Part shown: piece by piece, positions 43,063 through 52,096 of the stretch
How positions within the stretch are numbered: position 1 is the first letter of the stretch
How the letters are laid out: each line of letters begins with the position of its first letter
Source of the DNA: Nocardia vinacea NBRC 16497
GTDB lineage: Bacteria > Actinomycetota > Actinomycetes > Mycobacteriales > Mycobacteriaceae
Reading direction: 5' to 3'
Assembly (NCBI RefSeq): GCF_000308835.1
Contig: NZ_BAGN01000182.1
Coordinates: 124,001-188,000, forward strand
DNA length: 64,000 bases
Position numbers and translations under genes: made by a program
Notes under the pieces: generated by a model
Told to the model about the DNA's origin: nothing
Seen by the model: only the letters and a program-made list of their open reading frames with translations
Database searches by the model: none

Positions 43063-43824
43063 ATGCCGTCCCCACGAACAAAACCACAGCCGTTGTCGGA
43101 CACTGAGATTCAGCAGATCGCCACGGACATCGCCGGCGGCCGCCCGCCGATGGTGTGGTTCACCGCGGCCGCGGTGGGCGTGCCGGAGGGACGGTCCGGC
43201 AAGGTGGTCGAGATCGGTGATCGATCCGAGAGCGACTTCCTGCGGGTCAAGCCGACCGGATCGAAGGATGTACTGTCCTTTTCTCCGACCGAAGTCACGT
43301 TGACCAAACCGCCGCGGGATAAGGCGGCAACCACAAGCTCTGCCCAGCCGAAGTCGACAACCAGGAAGGAATCCACTGTGACCCAGCCGTCGACCTTGAC
43401 GAGCACCGCGACACCGGCCCCCCGGCCGGCCCCGAGCCCAACCCCGCCCGCCCCGACCCCGAAACCCGTTGCCTCCGCGGCGGAACCGGCCAAATCCGCG
43501 ACACCCGCAGGCACCGCGAAGCCCGCGGCGAAGGCGACCGCCGCGCGGAGCAAGGCGAAGGCGCCGGAGGTCACCGTGACGCTTACCGGTACCGCGGATG
43601 GCGAATGGTCGGTCGATGTGGTCAGCGGCAAGAAGAAGTCCGTGCGCGGTCTGCCGGTGACCAGCTCCGCGGTGGCGCAGGCGGCCAAGGTGCTGCATCC
43701 GGAGGTGGCCGAGGTGGTTGCCGGAATCCTGGAGGCGGCGCGGGTCGTTCAGGAGTCCAAGGTGCAGCAGTTACAGGCCGAGTTAGAGGAAGCGCGGCGA
43801 CTGCTCGACGAGCTCTCGGACTAG
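43063..43824 (+). CDS. Ala/Pro-rich linker protein of unknown function
   Basis: A 253-residue protein in three parts. Residues 1-90 form a small folded domain (LSDTEIQQIATDIAGGRPPMVWFTAAAVGVPEGRSGKVVEIGD). A long Pro/Ala/Lys linker follows (about 95-165). The last 85 residues contain EVTVTLTGTADGEWSVDVVSGKK and a helix ending in a coiled coil (QQLQAELEEARRLLDEL). The layout, with a basic linker, hints at nucleoid or translation-linked binding, but I do not recognise it. ATG 43063 is the natural start. It converges with the diguanylate cyclase gene. Confidence 0.62.
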   Translation: MPSPRTKPQPLSDTEIQQIATDIAGGRPPMVWFTAAAVGVPEGRSGKVVEIGDRSESDFLRVKPTGSKDVLSFSPTEVTLTKPPRDKAATTSSAQPKSTTRKESTVTQPSTLTSTATPAPRPAPSPTPPAPTPKPVASAAEPAKSATPAGTAKPAAKATAARSKAKAPEVTVTLTGTADGEWSVDVVSGKKKSVRGLPVTSSAVAQAAKVLHPEVAEVVAGILEAARVVQESKVQQLQAELEEARRLLDELSD

Positions 43825-45392
43825 ACCGCGGTGCTGGCGGATTTTCCGTTGGCGTTATGGGAGCGGCCGCTCGGGCGCCAGATCCGGCGTCCCGAGTCGG
43901 CGGTGTTGTGCCGCGGTTCCGGACCGTGGCGCAGATCGTCGTGGAAGGCGTAGCCGAGCGAGTACTCCTTCGCGTGGTACATCGCCGAATCCGCGTCCCG
44001 GATGAGGTCGTAGATGGTGTCGTCGGAGCTGCGTGGGCTGCTGCACGCCAAGCCGACACTCGCGGTGATCGGAATTTCGCCCGCGCTCAGCTCGAACGGC
44101 CGAACGAAGGCGCCGAGTAGTCGCTCCGCGAGCATGGCGGCCTCCTGTCGATCCAGCGGTGCGAGCACAACGAATTCGTCGCCGCCGTAGCGGGCCACCA
44201 CATCGTCGCGCCGAATGATGTGCCGGATCCGGGATGCCGCGTTCGCGATCAGCTCGTCGCCGACCGCGTGGCCGTAGCTGTCATTGACCAGCTTGAAGCC
44301 GTCGAGATCGATGAACAGCAGACACAGCGGCTGCTCGATCCAGTGCTCCCGATTGCGATTCAGCGCGCGCAGCAGCGCGGACCGGTTCAGCAGGCCGGTG
44401 AGCATATCGTGATCGGCCTGGTACTGCGCACGCCGTTCACTGCGCGCACTGCGGACAATCGCGCGCTCGCTGCGCACCAACACACCGATGAGCAGCAGCG
44501 CGCACAGCGACGAGACCACCACCCGATCGAGGGTGTCCAGACTGGATCCGACCACCGGAATCAGCGAGGCCACGATCAACGCGACGGCGATGAAACTGGC
44601 CCGCTGCCGCGAGTGGTGCGGGTGGATGTGCCGGGGCGCACCGAGACTCGCCATGGTCGGATGCAGCGCGGCGACACCGACGATCGGATAGGCCACCAGC
44701 AGCGGCACCAGCAGCAACTCGTGCATGACGGGTGCGCGACCGACGGCGTCGAGGCTGTACCCGAAATCGCCGATCAGCACGGCGATCAACCCGACGTGCA
44801 ACAGGCGCAGCGAGGTCTCCGAACGGGTCGCGGTCGCCATCGAATGCGCGACCAGGGTCAGCAGCAGGGCGTCGAGCACCGGATAGGTCGCGGCCACCAC
44901 AGTGTTCGCGGTGGTGTCGTGCGACTGCAGGATCGGTGAGATCAGAAAGGTCCACGAGGCCAGCAGTGCGCCGAGTCCGATGAGCGCCGAGTCGAGCAGC
45001 AGATCGTAGTTGGGCCGGGCCTGGCGCGGGCGCAACCACAGGGCCGCGGCCACCCCGGTACCGAAATAGCCTGCGAGAGTGAACAGGTCGTCGACCGGAT
45101 GCAGCGCGTGACCGTCTACCTCGCGGATGGCCGTACCCACCGCGAACAGCACGGCCGAGGCCGAGAGCAGATACCAGGGCACCGGCCGCTCGGGACGATA
45201 TCGCCGCAGGCCGATACAGATCATGGTGAGCGCGCCGAGCACCACGGCCGCCATGGTAAGCAGCGACAACGGCCGGAGGTCGATGCAGAGCAGCACCGCG
45301 ATACCGACTGCTGTCAGCGCGAGAAGAACTGTGCACCACCGCATTTCGAGGCGGTGCCGAACGATGGTCGGCTGCTCTTCGCGGACGGTCAT
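43821..45392 (-). CDS. membrane-bound diguanylate cyclase
   Basis: A 523-residue protein. About nine membrane helices (residues 20-300) form the sensor part, and a GGDEF domain follows: LTGLLNRSALLRAL, CLLFIDLDGFKLVNDSYGHAVGDELI and RYGGDEFVVLAPL. The inhibitory I-site RRDD lies five residues before GGDEF, so product feedback is likely. It makes cyclic di-GMP. The start codon overlaps the stop of the GNAT-like gene (TGATG), so it belongs to the arginine decarboxylase unit. Confidence 0.92.
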   Translation of the reverse strand: MTVREEQPTIVRHRLEMRWCTVLLALTAVGIAVLLCIDLRPLSLLTMAAVVLGALTMICIGLRRYRPERPVPWYLLSASAVLFAVGTAIREVDGHALHPVDDLFTLAGYFGTGVAAALWLRPRQARPNYDLLLDSALIGLGALLASWTFLISPILQSHDTTANTVVAATYPVLDALLLTLVAHSMATATRSETSLRLLHVGLIAVLIGDFGYSLDAVGRAPVMHELLLVPLLVAYPIVGVAALHPTMASLGAPRHIHPHHSRQRASFIAVALIVASLIPVVGSSLDTLDRVVVSSLCALLLIGVLVRSERAIVRSARSERRAQYQADHDMLTGLLNRSALLRALNRNREHWIEQPLCLLFIDLDGFKLVNDSYGHAVGDELIANAASRIRHIIRRDDVVARYGGDEFVVLAPLDRQEAAMLAERLLGAFVRPFELSAGEIPITASVGLACSSPRSSDDTIYDLIRDADSAMYHAKEYSLGYAFHDDLRHGPEPRHNTADSGRRIWRPSGRSHNANGKSASTAV

Positions 45393-46018
45393 CAGCCCCC
45401 CTTGGTCGCTCCATCCCCAGTGAACCGCGCCGCGTAGTAGGTCTGCGAATCCTCCACCGCGACTTCGACGTTCGCCTCCTGCTCATCGAGCACCGCTCGA
45501 ATGCTGTCGGCGAAGGAAAACCGAGTGTTGTTGTACGAGCAGATGTCCCAACCGACCGCCGCGCGCTCAGCCACCAATACCTGGACAACTGATTTGATCA
45601 TGGCATGAAACGCCGCCCCTTGTCGGGCACTTGGCGCAACAAGGGTGAAACCCGCGTAATAGATCGCATCGCGCGCCGCATGTTCGGGATAACGGGCGGC
45701 GAAATACTCCGGACTGATCCACGGGACGGTCTCGAGATGTTTGGTCAAAGTCGTCACGCCGATGGGTTCGCCGGTCGCGGTGCGCGCGACATGTTTGGCA
45801 ACGCGCGGGTCGATCATCTCCTCGCGGAATTCGGATCGATGCAGCACCTGCCTGGCAATGGCCTTGGTGCGCAAGGGGCCGAAGGCCTCCTCGTACAGCC
45901 GGTGGAACATGTCGATCCGGTCGTCCGGAATGGTCGATTCGATAGTGACCTTCAATTCAGGCCGCCCACCCGCCGGCCGACCACCAGCCCCCCTGGAATC
46001 GCTGCGCAATGCTGTCAT
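45392..46018 (-). CDS. GNAT-like acetyltransferase (tentative)
   Basis: A 208-residue protein. The stretch MFHRLYEEAFGPLRTKAIARQVLHRSEFREEM, the VARTATGEPIGVTTLTKHLETV strand pair and ARDAIYYAGFTLVAPSARQGAAFHAMIKSV look like an acetyltransferase (GNAT) fold with a V-A-P-S-x-R-Q-G-type acetyl-CoA loop. Start ATG 46018 overlaps the stop of the arginine decarboxylase gene (ATGA). It may acetylate agmatine or another amine made by that enzyme; this is inference from context only. Confidence 0.6.
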   Translation of the reverse strand: MTALRSDSRGAGGRPAGGRPELKVTIESTIPDDRIDMFHRLYEEAFGPLRTKAIARQVLHRSEFREEMIDPRVAKHVARTATGEPIGVTTLTKHLETVPWISPEYFAARYPEHAARDAIYYAGFTLVAPSARQGAAFHAMIKSVVQVLVAERAAVGWDICSYNNTRFSFADSIRAVLDEQEANVEVAVEDSQTYYAARFTGDGATKGG

Positions 46019-46605
46019 TGTCGACCCCACGGTGTCGTGTGGTACGCCGCGAGCACCAGCGCGCAGGTCGGCGTGCCATCGGAGCGGGCCTCGGTGGTGC
46101 AGAGTTGAATCGGGCCGAAACGTTCCGGCCGGTTGCGGGTCATATCGGTCAAACTCGCGCGAATCAGCGTCGCGACCTGCGCGGCCGTCTCCGCCTCGTG
46201 CTCGACGAAAAGCCCGGCGCCGGAACCATCGTCGCGCAGCACCCAGCCGATGCCCGCGCCCGCGCGCTCGCCCACCGCATTCGCATGCTGCGCGGCGTAG
46301 ACACAGTAGAGCCGATCACCCCAGGGAATCGGCTTGCGGACGCGACCGTTTCGGACCAGAACGGCGCGCGGTGGAATGACCGATGACAGGCGGATCAAGT
46401 TGGCATCACCTACTCCCAGGTCACGCAGTGCCGCATCGAAGGCCGACATAGTCGTCGGGCCGACCCCCGTCGCCGCGCCGATCTCGATCGTCAGTGGAGC
46501 TCCGGAGTCACGCTGATCGCCGCGTTCCGGCCTGCCCATGGGCGGGAGTAGTCGATCGATCCACTGCAGCCCGAGTAGGCCGCCGCGTGGGGTTGTCTGA
46601 ATCAT
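46015..46605 (-). CDS. pyruvoyl-dependent arginine decarboxylase family protein
   Basis: A 196-residue protein. The core AATGVGPTTMSAFDAALRDLGVGDANLIRLSSVIPP matches the family, in which the precursor cuts itself between the two Ser of LSS and the second Ser becomes the pyruvoyl group. The later segment GERAGAGIGWVLRDDGSGAGLFVEHEAE supplies the conserved Glu region. The reaction would be arginine to agmatine and CO2, feeding polyamine synthesis. GGGAGGG stands before ATG 46605. It leads a coupled unit with the GNAT-like and GGDEF genes. Confidence 0.85.
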   Translation of the reverse strand: MIQTTPRGGLLGLQWIDRLLPPMGRPERGDQRDSGAPLTIEIGAATGVGPTTMSAFDAALRDLGVGDANLIRLSSVIPPRAVLVRNGRVRKPIPWGDRLYCVYAAQHANAVGERAGAGIGWVLRDDGSGAGLFVEHEAETAAQVATLIRASLTDMTRNRPERFGPIQLCTTEARSDGTPTCALVLAAYHTTPWGRQ

Positions 46606-46799
46606 AATGCCCTCCCGTAACCATCGGCCGGATTATTTAGGCCGGTATTGCGTCAAAACCGACTGTGCGTCAAGACGATCGATCACGCATCCACGAGGGG
46701 TGAAAGACATGCTCCGGCGGCGTGTCTCGTAGGGTGTGGTGCCCAAGGTTGCTGGGATGACATGCGTGGGCACTGGCAACGCGACGAAGTGAGGAATTC

Positions 46800-47915
46800 G
46801 TGCCGAAGTGGGTGGCGCCGGGGCGGGTCAACATCATCGGTGAACACACCGATTACAACGATGGTTTCGTGCTGCCCATCGCATTGCCGCTGGTAGTCGA
46901 GTGTCGGGCGGAAGCGCGAACCGACGGCGGGGTCCGGGTGGTCTCGCGACAGCGACCGGGTGAGACGGTGCTGGTCGCGGTGAGCGAGCTTGCCGCCGAA
47001 CGGGATCGGGTGCCCGGATGGTCGCGGTATCCGCTGGGCGTTGTGTCCGAATTCGCCCGGCGCGGATATGCGCATGACGGCATCGGCCTGGAGTTGGACG
47101 GTGCGGTGCCGATCGGCGCCGGGTTGTCCTCCTCGGCGGCGCTGTCGTGTGCGGTGGCGGTCGCGCTGCGAGATCTGTTCGCGCCCACCGTCACCGATCG
47201 GGAGTTGATCGACCTGGCCCGCGCGGCCGAGAACGACTACGCCGGGGTCCCGACCGGACTGCTCGATCAGTCGGCATCGATTCTGTGCACGGCGGGGCAT
47301 GCGTTGTTCCTGGATGTGCGGCGATTGGTCACGCACGACGGTGTCGCGCACGAACAGATTCCGTTCGATCTCGATCGGTTCGGGCTGGAGCTGTTGGTGA
47401 TCGACACCGGACAGCCGCACGCGCTGATCGACGGTGGTTACGCGCGCCGGCGCGCCCAATGCGAGGCGGCCGCCGCGGCACTCGACGTACCCGCGCTGCG
47501 CGATATCGAATCGGCGGCGGCTGTGCACCGCATCGGCGATGCGGTGCTGCGGCGACGGGCACGACATGTGGTGACCGAGAATGCACGAGTGCTCACGATT
47601 GCCGAAAAGTTGCGGGGTGGTGCGGATCCGCGCGAGATCGGGCCGATCCTGACCGCGGCGCACGAGTCGCTGCGCGATGATTTCGAGGTTTCGACACCGG
47701 CACTGGATGCCGCGGTATCCGCCGCACTCGACGCCGGGGCACACGGCGCGCGCATGGTCGGCGGCGGGTTCGGCGGCAGTGTGATCGCGCTGGTCGATCG
47801 AGACAACACCGACTCGGTCACGGACGCGGTGCGAGATCGGTTCGCGCGATCGGGTTTCGAGGCACCGCGCACCTTCGTGGTCGTACCCGGTGCGGGTGCG
47901 CACCGCATCGTTTGA
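46800..47915 (+). CDS. galK: galactokinase
   Basis: A 371-residue GHMP kinase: galactokinase signature GRVNIIGEHTDYNDGFVLPIAL, ATP-binding VPIGAGLSSSAALSCAVAVAL, catalytic GLLDQSASIL and C-terminal GARMVGGGFGGSVIALV. It phosphorylates galactose at C1, the first step of the Leloir pathway. It starts at GTG 46800 with a GAGG upstream. The sodium symporter gene follows after 100 bp and may import its substrate. No galT or galE is in the window. Confidence 0.95.
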   Translation: MPKWVAPGRVNIIGEHTDYNDGFVLPIALPLVVECRAEARTDGGVRVVSRQRPGETVLVAVSELAAERDRVPGWSRYPLGVVSEFARRGYAHDGIGLELDGAVPIGAGLSSSAALSCAVAVALRDLFAPTVTDRELIDLARAAENDYAGVPTGLLDQSASILCTAGHALFLDVRRLVTHDGVAHEQIPFDLDRFGLELLVIDTGQPHALIDGGYARRRAQCEAAAAALDVPALRDIESAAAVHRIGDAVLRRRARHVVTENARVLTIAEKLRGGADPREIGPILTAAHESLRDDFEVSTPALDAAVSAALDAGAHGARMVGGGFGGSVIALVDRDNTDSVTDAVRDRFARSGFEAPRTFVVVPGAGAHRIV

Positions 47916-48018
47916 GCAACCGTCCAACTTTTGTGCGTGAATGTACCGCGCGCGTACGGCACAATCACGCACAGTAGAACGCGAGACGCCCGGTTTCATC
48001 GCCTGGAGGGACGACGCT

Positions 48019-49761
48019 GTGCCGCTTGCCGATTCGACCGTTTTCACATCGGCGCTGGATGCCGTCTCGGTTCAAGCCGAGACAACACTGCGCCTGGACG
48101 CGCAGCCCGTCGACTATGCGCTGGTAGCGCTGTATTTCGTCTTCGTAATCGGCATCGGACTACTGGCCAGGCAGCGGATCTCGTCGAGTATCGACTTCTT
48201 CCTGTCCGGACGATCGCTGCCCGCCTGGGTGACCGGTCTCGCCTTCATCTCCGCCAATCTGGGCGCGGTCGAGATCATGGGCATGTCGGCCAATGGCGCC
48301 GAATACGGCTTTCCCACCTTCCACTACTTCTGGATCGGCGCGGTGCCGGCCATGCTGTTCCTCGGCGTGGTGATGATGCCGTTCTACTACGGCTCCAAGG
48401 TGCGCAGTGTGCCGGAATTCATGCGGCGGCGCTTCGGCACCGGCGCACATCTGGTGAACGCGTTGAGCTTCGCGATCGCGCAGGTGCTCATTGCCGGGGT
48501 GAATCTGTATCTGCTCGGTTCGATTCTGAATGTGCTGCTCGGCTGGCCGCTGTGGGTATCGGTGATCGTCGCCGCCGCGATCGTGCTCTCCTACATCACC
48601 CTCGGCGGATTGTCGGCGGCGATCTACAACGAGGTGTTGCAGTTCTTCGTGATCGTCGCCGCGCTGTTGCCGCTGACGCTGGTCGGTCTGCACAAGGCCG
48701 GTGGCTGGGATGGGCTGCGGGACAAGGTGACCGCATCCCCCGGCGGTGGCGCGCAGATGGAATCCTGGCCGGGCAATGCGCTCAGCGGTTTTTCCGATAA
48801 CTTCCTTTCGGTGGTCGGCATCGTCTTCGGCCTCGGATTCGTGCTCTCGTTCGGCTACTGGACCACCAACTTCGTCGAGGTGCAGCGCGCACTGGCGACG
48901 CATTCCATTTCGGCCGCGCGGCGCACCCCGATCATCGGCGCGTATCCGAAGATGTTCATTCCGTTGATCGTGGTGATTCCCGGCATGATCAGCGCCGTGC
49001 TGGTACCGCAGATGAGCGAGTACAAGGCGGCGGTGACGGCCGATCCGAACTACACCGGTGATGTCACCTATAACCAGGCGCTGCTGTATCTGATGAAGGA
49101 TGTGCTGCCGAACGGGCTGCTCGGCGTCGGGCTCGCCGGATTGCTCGCGGCATTCATGGCGGGTATGGCAGCCAATATCTCCGCGTTCAATACGGTGTTC
49201 AGCTATGACCTGTGGCAGCAGTATGTGCGGCGGGATCGGCCGGACGGGTATTACCTGAGCGTCGGTCGGCTCGCCACGGTCGGCGCGACCGTCGCGGCGA
49301 TCGGAACCGCGTTCATCGCAGGCAATTTCAGCAATATGATGGACTATCTGCAGACGCTGTTCAGCTTCTTCAACGCACCGCTTTTCGCGACCTTCATTCT
49401 CGGTATGTTCTGGAAGCGGATGACGCCGACGGCGGGCTGGATGGGGCTGGTCTGCGGAACCGCCTCGGCCATTGTGGTTTTCATCCTGCACAAGACCGAT
49501 GTCTTCGAATTGTCCGGTCAGGGTTCGAGTTTCGTCGCGGCCGGTGTGGCGTTCGTCGTGGATATCGTGGTCAGCGTGGCGGTCACCCAGGTGACGCAGT
49601 CGAAGCCGGATGCCGAACTGGTCGGGCTGGTGTATTCGGAGACGCCGAAGGAGCTCCGGCACGATCCCGACGAGGCCAGTCTGCCGTGGTATCAGCGGCC
49701 GGTGCTGCTCGCGGGGATCGCGCTGGTGCTGGTCATCGCACTGAATATCATTGTCGGATAA
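48019..49761 (+). CDS. sodium/solute symporter (SSS family)
   Basis: A 580-residue transporter with about 14 helices. Typical SSS signatures are LLARQRISSSIDFFLSGRSLPAWVTGLAFISANLGAVEIMGM, the RSVPEFMRRRFG segment and GLAGLLAAFMAGMAANISAFNTVFSYDLWQ. The order and motifs are those of SGLT-type sugar carriers, and the galK neighbour suggests galactose. GTG 48019 is chosen because GGAGGGA precedes it; the frame opens at 47941. The small membrane gene follows closely. Confidence 0.92.
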   Translation: MPLADSTVFTSALDAVSVQAETTLRLDAQPVDYALVALYFVFVIGIGLLARQRISSSIDFFLSGRSLPAWVTGLAFISANLGAVEIMGMSANGAEYGFPTFHYFWIGAVPAMLFLGVVMMPFYYGSKVRSVPEFMRRRFGTGAHLVNALSFAIAQVLIAGVNLYLLGSILNVLLGWPLWVSVIVAAAIVLSYITLGGLSAAIYNEVLQFFVIVAALLPLTLVGLHKAGGWDGLRDKVTASPGGGAQMESWPGNALSGFSDNFLSVVGIVFGLGFVLSFGYWTTNFVEVQRALATHSISAARRTPIIGAYPKMFIPLIVVIPGMISAVLVPQMSEYKAAVTADPNYTGDVTYNQALLYLMKDVLPNGLLGVGLAGLLAAFMAGMAANISAFNTVFSYDLWQQYVRRDRPDGYYLSVGRLATVGATVAAIGTAFIAGNFSNMMDYLQTLFSFFNAPLFATFILGMFWKRMTPTAGWMGLVCGTASAIVVFILHKTDVFELSGQGSSFVAAGVAFVVDIVVSVAVTQVTQSKPDAELVGLVYSETPKELRHDPDEASLPWYQRPVLLAGIALVLVIALNIIVG

Positions 49762-49773
49762 GGAGGCCGGTCG

Positions 49774-50025
49774 ATGCTTTTCGATATCCGCACCATTGTC
49801 GGCGCGCTGCTGGGCAGTTATGCCGTCGTTTTGGTCGTGACGGGGCTCGTGCACAACACCGCGGCCGAGGAGGCCAAGACCGGCGGAGTGAATGTGAATC
49901 TCTGGGCCGGCCTCGGTATGGGAGCGGTGGCGCTTGCCTTCCTGGCCTGGGTGTTGTTGCGGCCGGTCGCGGTGCCGACCAAGGATGTGCCTGCCAGCGA
50001 GGAGGATTCGCCTCCCGAGGCATGA
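49774..50025 (+). CDS. small membrane protein after symporter
   Basis: An 83-residue protein with two helices (IVGALLGSYAVVLVVTGLVH and LWAGLGMGAVALAFLAWVLL) and an acidic tail (SEEDSPPEA). AAGGAGG lies 9 bp before ATG 49774, 12 bp after the symporter stop. It probably assists the symporter; similar small proteins follow SSS genes in other actinobacteria. Confidence 0.75.
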   Translation: MLFDIRTIVGALLGSYAVVLVVTGLVHNTAAEEAKTGGVNVNLWAGLGMGAVALAFLAWVLLRPVAVPTKDVPASEEDSPPEA

Positions 50026-50095
50026 CTCAGGGCTCGCGATTCGCCAGTGCTACGGTCGGGCATCCGAGATTCGCGAAGCGATTGTAGGGAGATCT

Positions 50096-51325
50096 TTGAG
50101 CCACGCCGACCCGTTTCCGCTCGAGCCGACACCGATTCACGTACCCGATGCGGTGCTCGCCGATCTGCGGCAGCGGCTCGCGCTGACGCGCTGGCCCGAG
50201 GATGTGGGCAATGACGACCGCTACTACGGCGTAGACCGCGGTTACCTGCAAGAACTCGTCGAATACTGGCAGCACGAATACGACTGGCGCAGGGCCGAAG
50301 CCGCGATCAACGCCTATGACAACTACCTCGTCGACGTCGATGGCGTTCCGGTGCATTTCCTGCGCAAACCCGGTGTCGGCCCGAATCCGATACCGCTGAT
50401 CCTCACCCACGGCTGGCCGTGGACGTTCTGGCACTGGTCCAAGGTCATCGATCCGCTCGCCGATCCCGGTGCGTACGGTGGCGATCCCGCCGACGCCTTC
50501 GATGTGATCGTGCCGTCTTTCCCCGGTTTCGGCTTCTCCAGTCCGCTGTCCAAGCATCCGGATATGAACTTCTGGAAGGTCGCCGACCTCTGGCACACCC
50601 TCATGACCGAAACCCTCGGCTATCCGAAATACGCCGCAGCGGGGTGCGATGTCGGCGCGTTGGTCACCGGTCAGCTCGGCCACAAATACGCCGATGAGCT
50701 GTACGCCATCCACATCGGTTCGGGCCAGAAGCTGACGCTGTTCGAGGGTGACCGAGGCTGGGACATCACCGGCGGGCGTCCGATTCCGGACGGCCTGCCC
50801 AAGGATGTCTACGACCGAATCATCGAGCTGGAGCGCCGTTTCGGCGTCCACCTCGCGGCGCACGTCCTCGAACCGAGCACCTTGGCCTTCGGCCTCTCCG
50901 ATTCACCCGCGGGCATGCTCGCCTGGATACTCCAGCGCTGGATGGCATGGAGCGACGACGGCGGCGATATCGAAACCGTCTTCACCAAGGACGATCTGCT
51001 CACCCACGCGATGATCTACTGGGCCAACAACTCCATCGGCACCTCGATCCGCACTTACGCCAATAACAACCGCTACCCCTGGACCCCGTCCCACGACCGC
51101 AACCCCGTCATCGAGGCCCCCACCGGTATCACTTTCGTCGGCTACGAGAATCCACCCGGCGTCACCACCGCCGGCCGCGTCGAGCACTTCCGCGCCGGCG
51201 ACCGCGGCCCCTGGTACAACCACGTCAATCTCACCGCCCACGACCAAGGCGGCCACTTCATCCCCTGGGAAATCCCGGACCTCTGGACTCGGGACCTCCG
51301 CCGCACCTTCCGCGGCCGCCGCTAG
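50096..51325 (+). CDS. epoxide hydrolase with N-terminal EHN domain
   Basis: A 409-residue enzyme. An epoxide hydrolase N-terminal domain (IHVPDAVLADLRQRLALTRWPED ... YLQELVEYWQHEYDWRRAEAAIN) precedes an alpha/beta-hydrolase fold: oxyanion LTHGWPWTF, nucleophile Asp in AAGCDVGALVTG, and the catalytic His near TAHDQGGHFIPWE. It opens epoxides to diols. The start is TTG 50096 with GGGAGA upstream; no ATG fits. It converges with the TetR gene and may belong to the same catabolic island. Confidence 0.85.
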   Translation: MSHADPFPLEPTPIHVPDAVLADLRQRLALTRWPEDVGNDDRYYGVDRGYLQELVEYWQHEYDWRRAEAAINAYDNYLVDVDGVPVHFLRKPGVGPNPIPLILTHGWPWTFWHWSKVIDPLADPGAYGGDPADAFDVIVPSFPGFGFSSPLSKHPDMNFWKVADLWHTLMTETLGYPKYAAAGCDVGALVTGQLGHKYADELYAIHIGSGQKLTLFEGDRGWDITGGRPIPDGLPKDVYDRIIELERRFGVHLAAHVLEPSTLAFGLSDSPAGMLAWILQRWMAWSDDGGDIETVFTKDDLLTHAMIYWANNSIGTSIRTYANNNRYPWTPSHDRNPVIEAPTGITFVGYENPPGVTTAGRVEHFRAGDRGPWYNHVNLTAHDQGGHFIPWEIPDLWTRDLRRTFRGRR

Positions 51326-51942
51326 GCGGGGGCTTGTAAAGCCGGGAACCAGATGTCGGTGAGGACTTCGGCGGCCTGGTCGGCGGAGACATCGATGGTG
51401 CCCTGCATGGCCCAGCGGGTGAAGAAGCGTTCCAGTTGGGCGACAAGGAGTTCGACGCGTAGGCGCGCCTCGTCGTGACGGTCTTCGGGCCAACGGGCGA
51501 GGTAGGAGGTCATGGCATTGGGCAGAGCCAGGATGCCGCGGCGGGCGATTTCGCGGAATTCCGGTTCCAGTGCGGTGGCCTCGTCCCAGGCGGGCAGCAG
51601 GTCCTTGTATTCGTGGAACCAGGCGATGGCGCGGGTCACCCAGTCCACGAATTCCGCGCGGGAGCCGGTGTCGAGTACCCGGTCCAAATCCTCGTAGAAG
51701 TGCAGTGCGGTCGGCGCGGTGCTCTGTTCGGCAATAGCGCGCAGTATCTCGAGCTTGCTGCTGAAGTGCAGGTAGAAGGTGGCGCGGCTGCAGCCGACGG
51801 CGGCGGCGATGTCGTCGACCCGGACCGCCGCATAACCCCGTTCGGTGAACAGCGCCTTGGCGCCGTCCATCAGTCTGGCGCGGGTCTGCAGCTTCTGTTC
51901 GTCGCGCAGGCTCAGTCCGGGCGGGTTCGACTTGGTCGGCAT
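51322..51942 (-). CDS. TetR-family repressor of catabolic operon
   Basis: A 206-residue protein. The N-terminal HTH is clear (RARLMDGAKALFTERGYAAVRVDDIAAAVGCSRATFYLHFSSKLEILRAI). The C-terminal helical domain should bind a ligand. AGGA upstream selects ATG 51942; starts at 51951 and 51963 are possible. A perfect 7-5-7 palindrome lies 20 bp before the start, in the promoter shared with the divergent monooxygenase, so it should repress both. Confidence 0.9.
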   Translation of the reverse strand: MPTKSNPPGLSLRDEQKLQTRARLMDGAKALFTERGYAAVRVDDIAAAVGCSRATFYLHFSSKLEILRAIAEQSTAPTALHFYEDLDRVLDTGSRAEFVDWVTRAIAWFHEYKDLLPAWDEATALEPEFREIARRGILALPNAMTSYLARWPEDRHDEARLRVELLVAQLERFFTRWAMQGTIDVSADQAAEVLTDIWFPALQAPA

Positions 51943-51961
51943 GGTAGACATCCTGTCATTC

Positions 51962-51980
51962 ACTAGACACTGCGTCTAGT
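51962..51980. promoter_or_regulatory. TetR operator palindrome
   Basis: ACTAGAC-ACTGC-GTCTAGT is a perfect inverted repeat of 19 bp between the TetR gene and the monooxygenase operon. Size, symmetry and place fit a TetR-type operator. Confidence 0.75.
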
Positions 51981-52096
51981 CAGTGCTAATTTGTTGCCTA
52001 CGTCACTCCACGTGCCGCAGGCGGCGCGGGATGGTTCGCCGCACCGGATCCGGTGCCGCCCACGTGACGGCAATCCTTCGGACGAGGACTACGGAA

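Noticed and set aside
43622..44120. Extra genes in the overlap of the Ala/Pro-rich gene and the diguanylate cyclase gene
   Set aside because: All are short Pro/Arg-rich shadows; the two real genes converge with a 4-bp overlap.
48160..49854. 564-residue minus-strand frame
   Set aside because: Antisense shadow of the symporter gene, full of His and Arg, without any domain.
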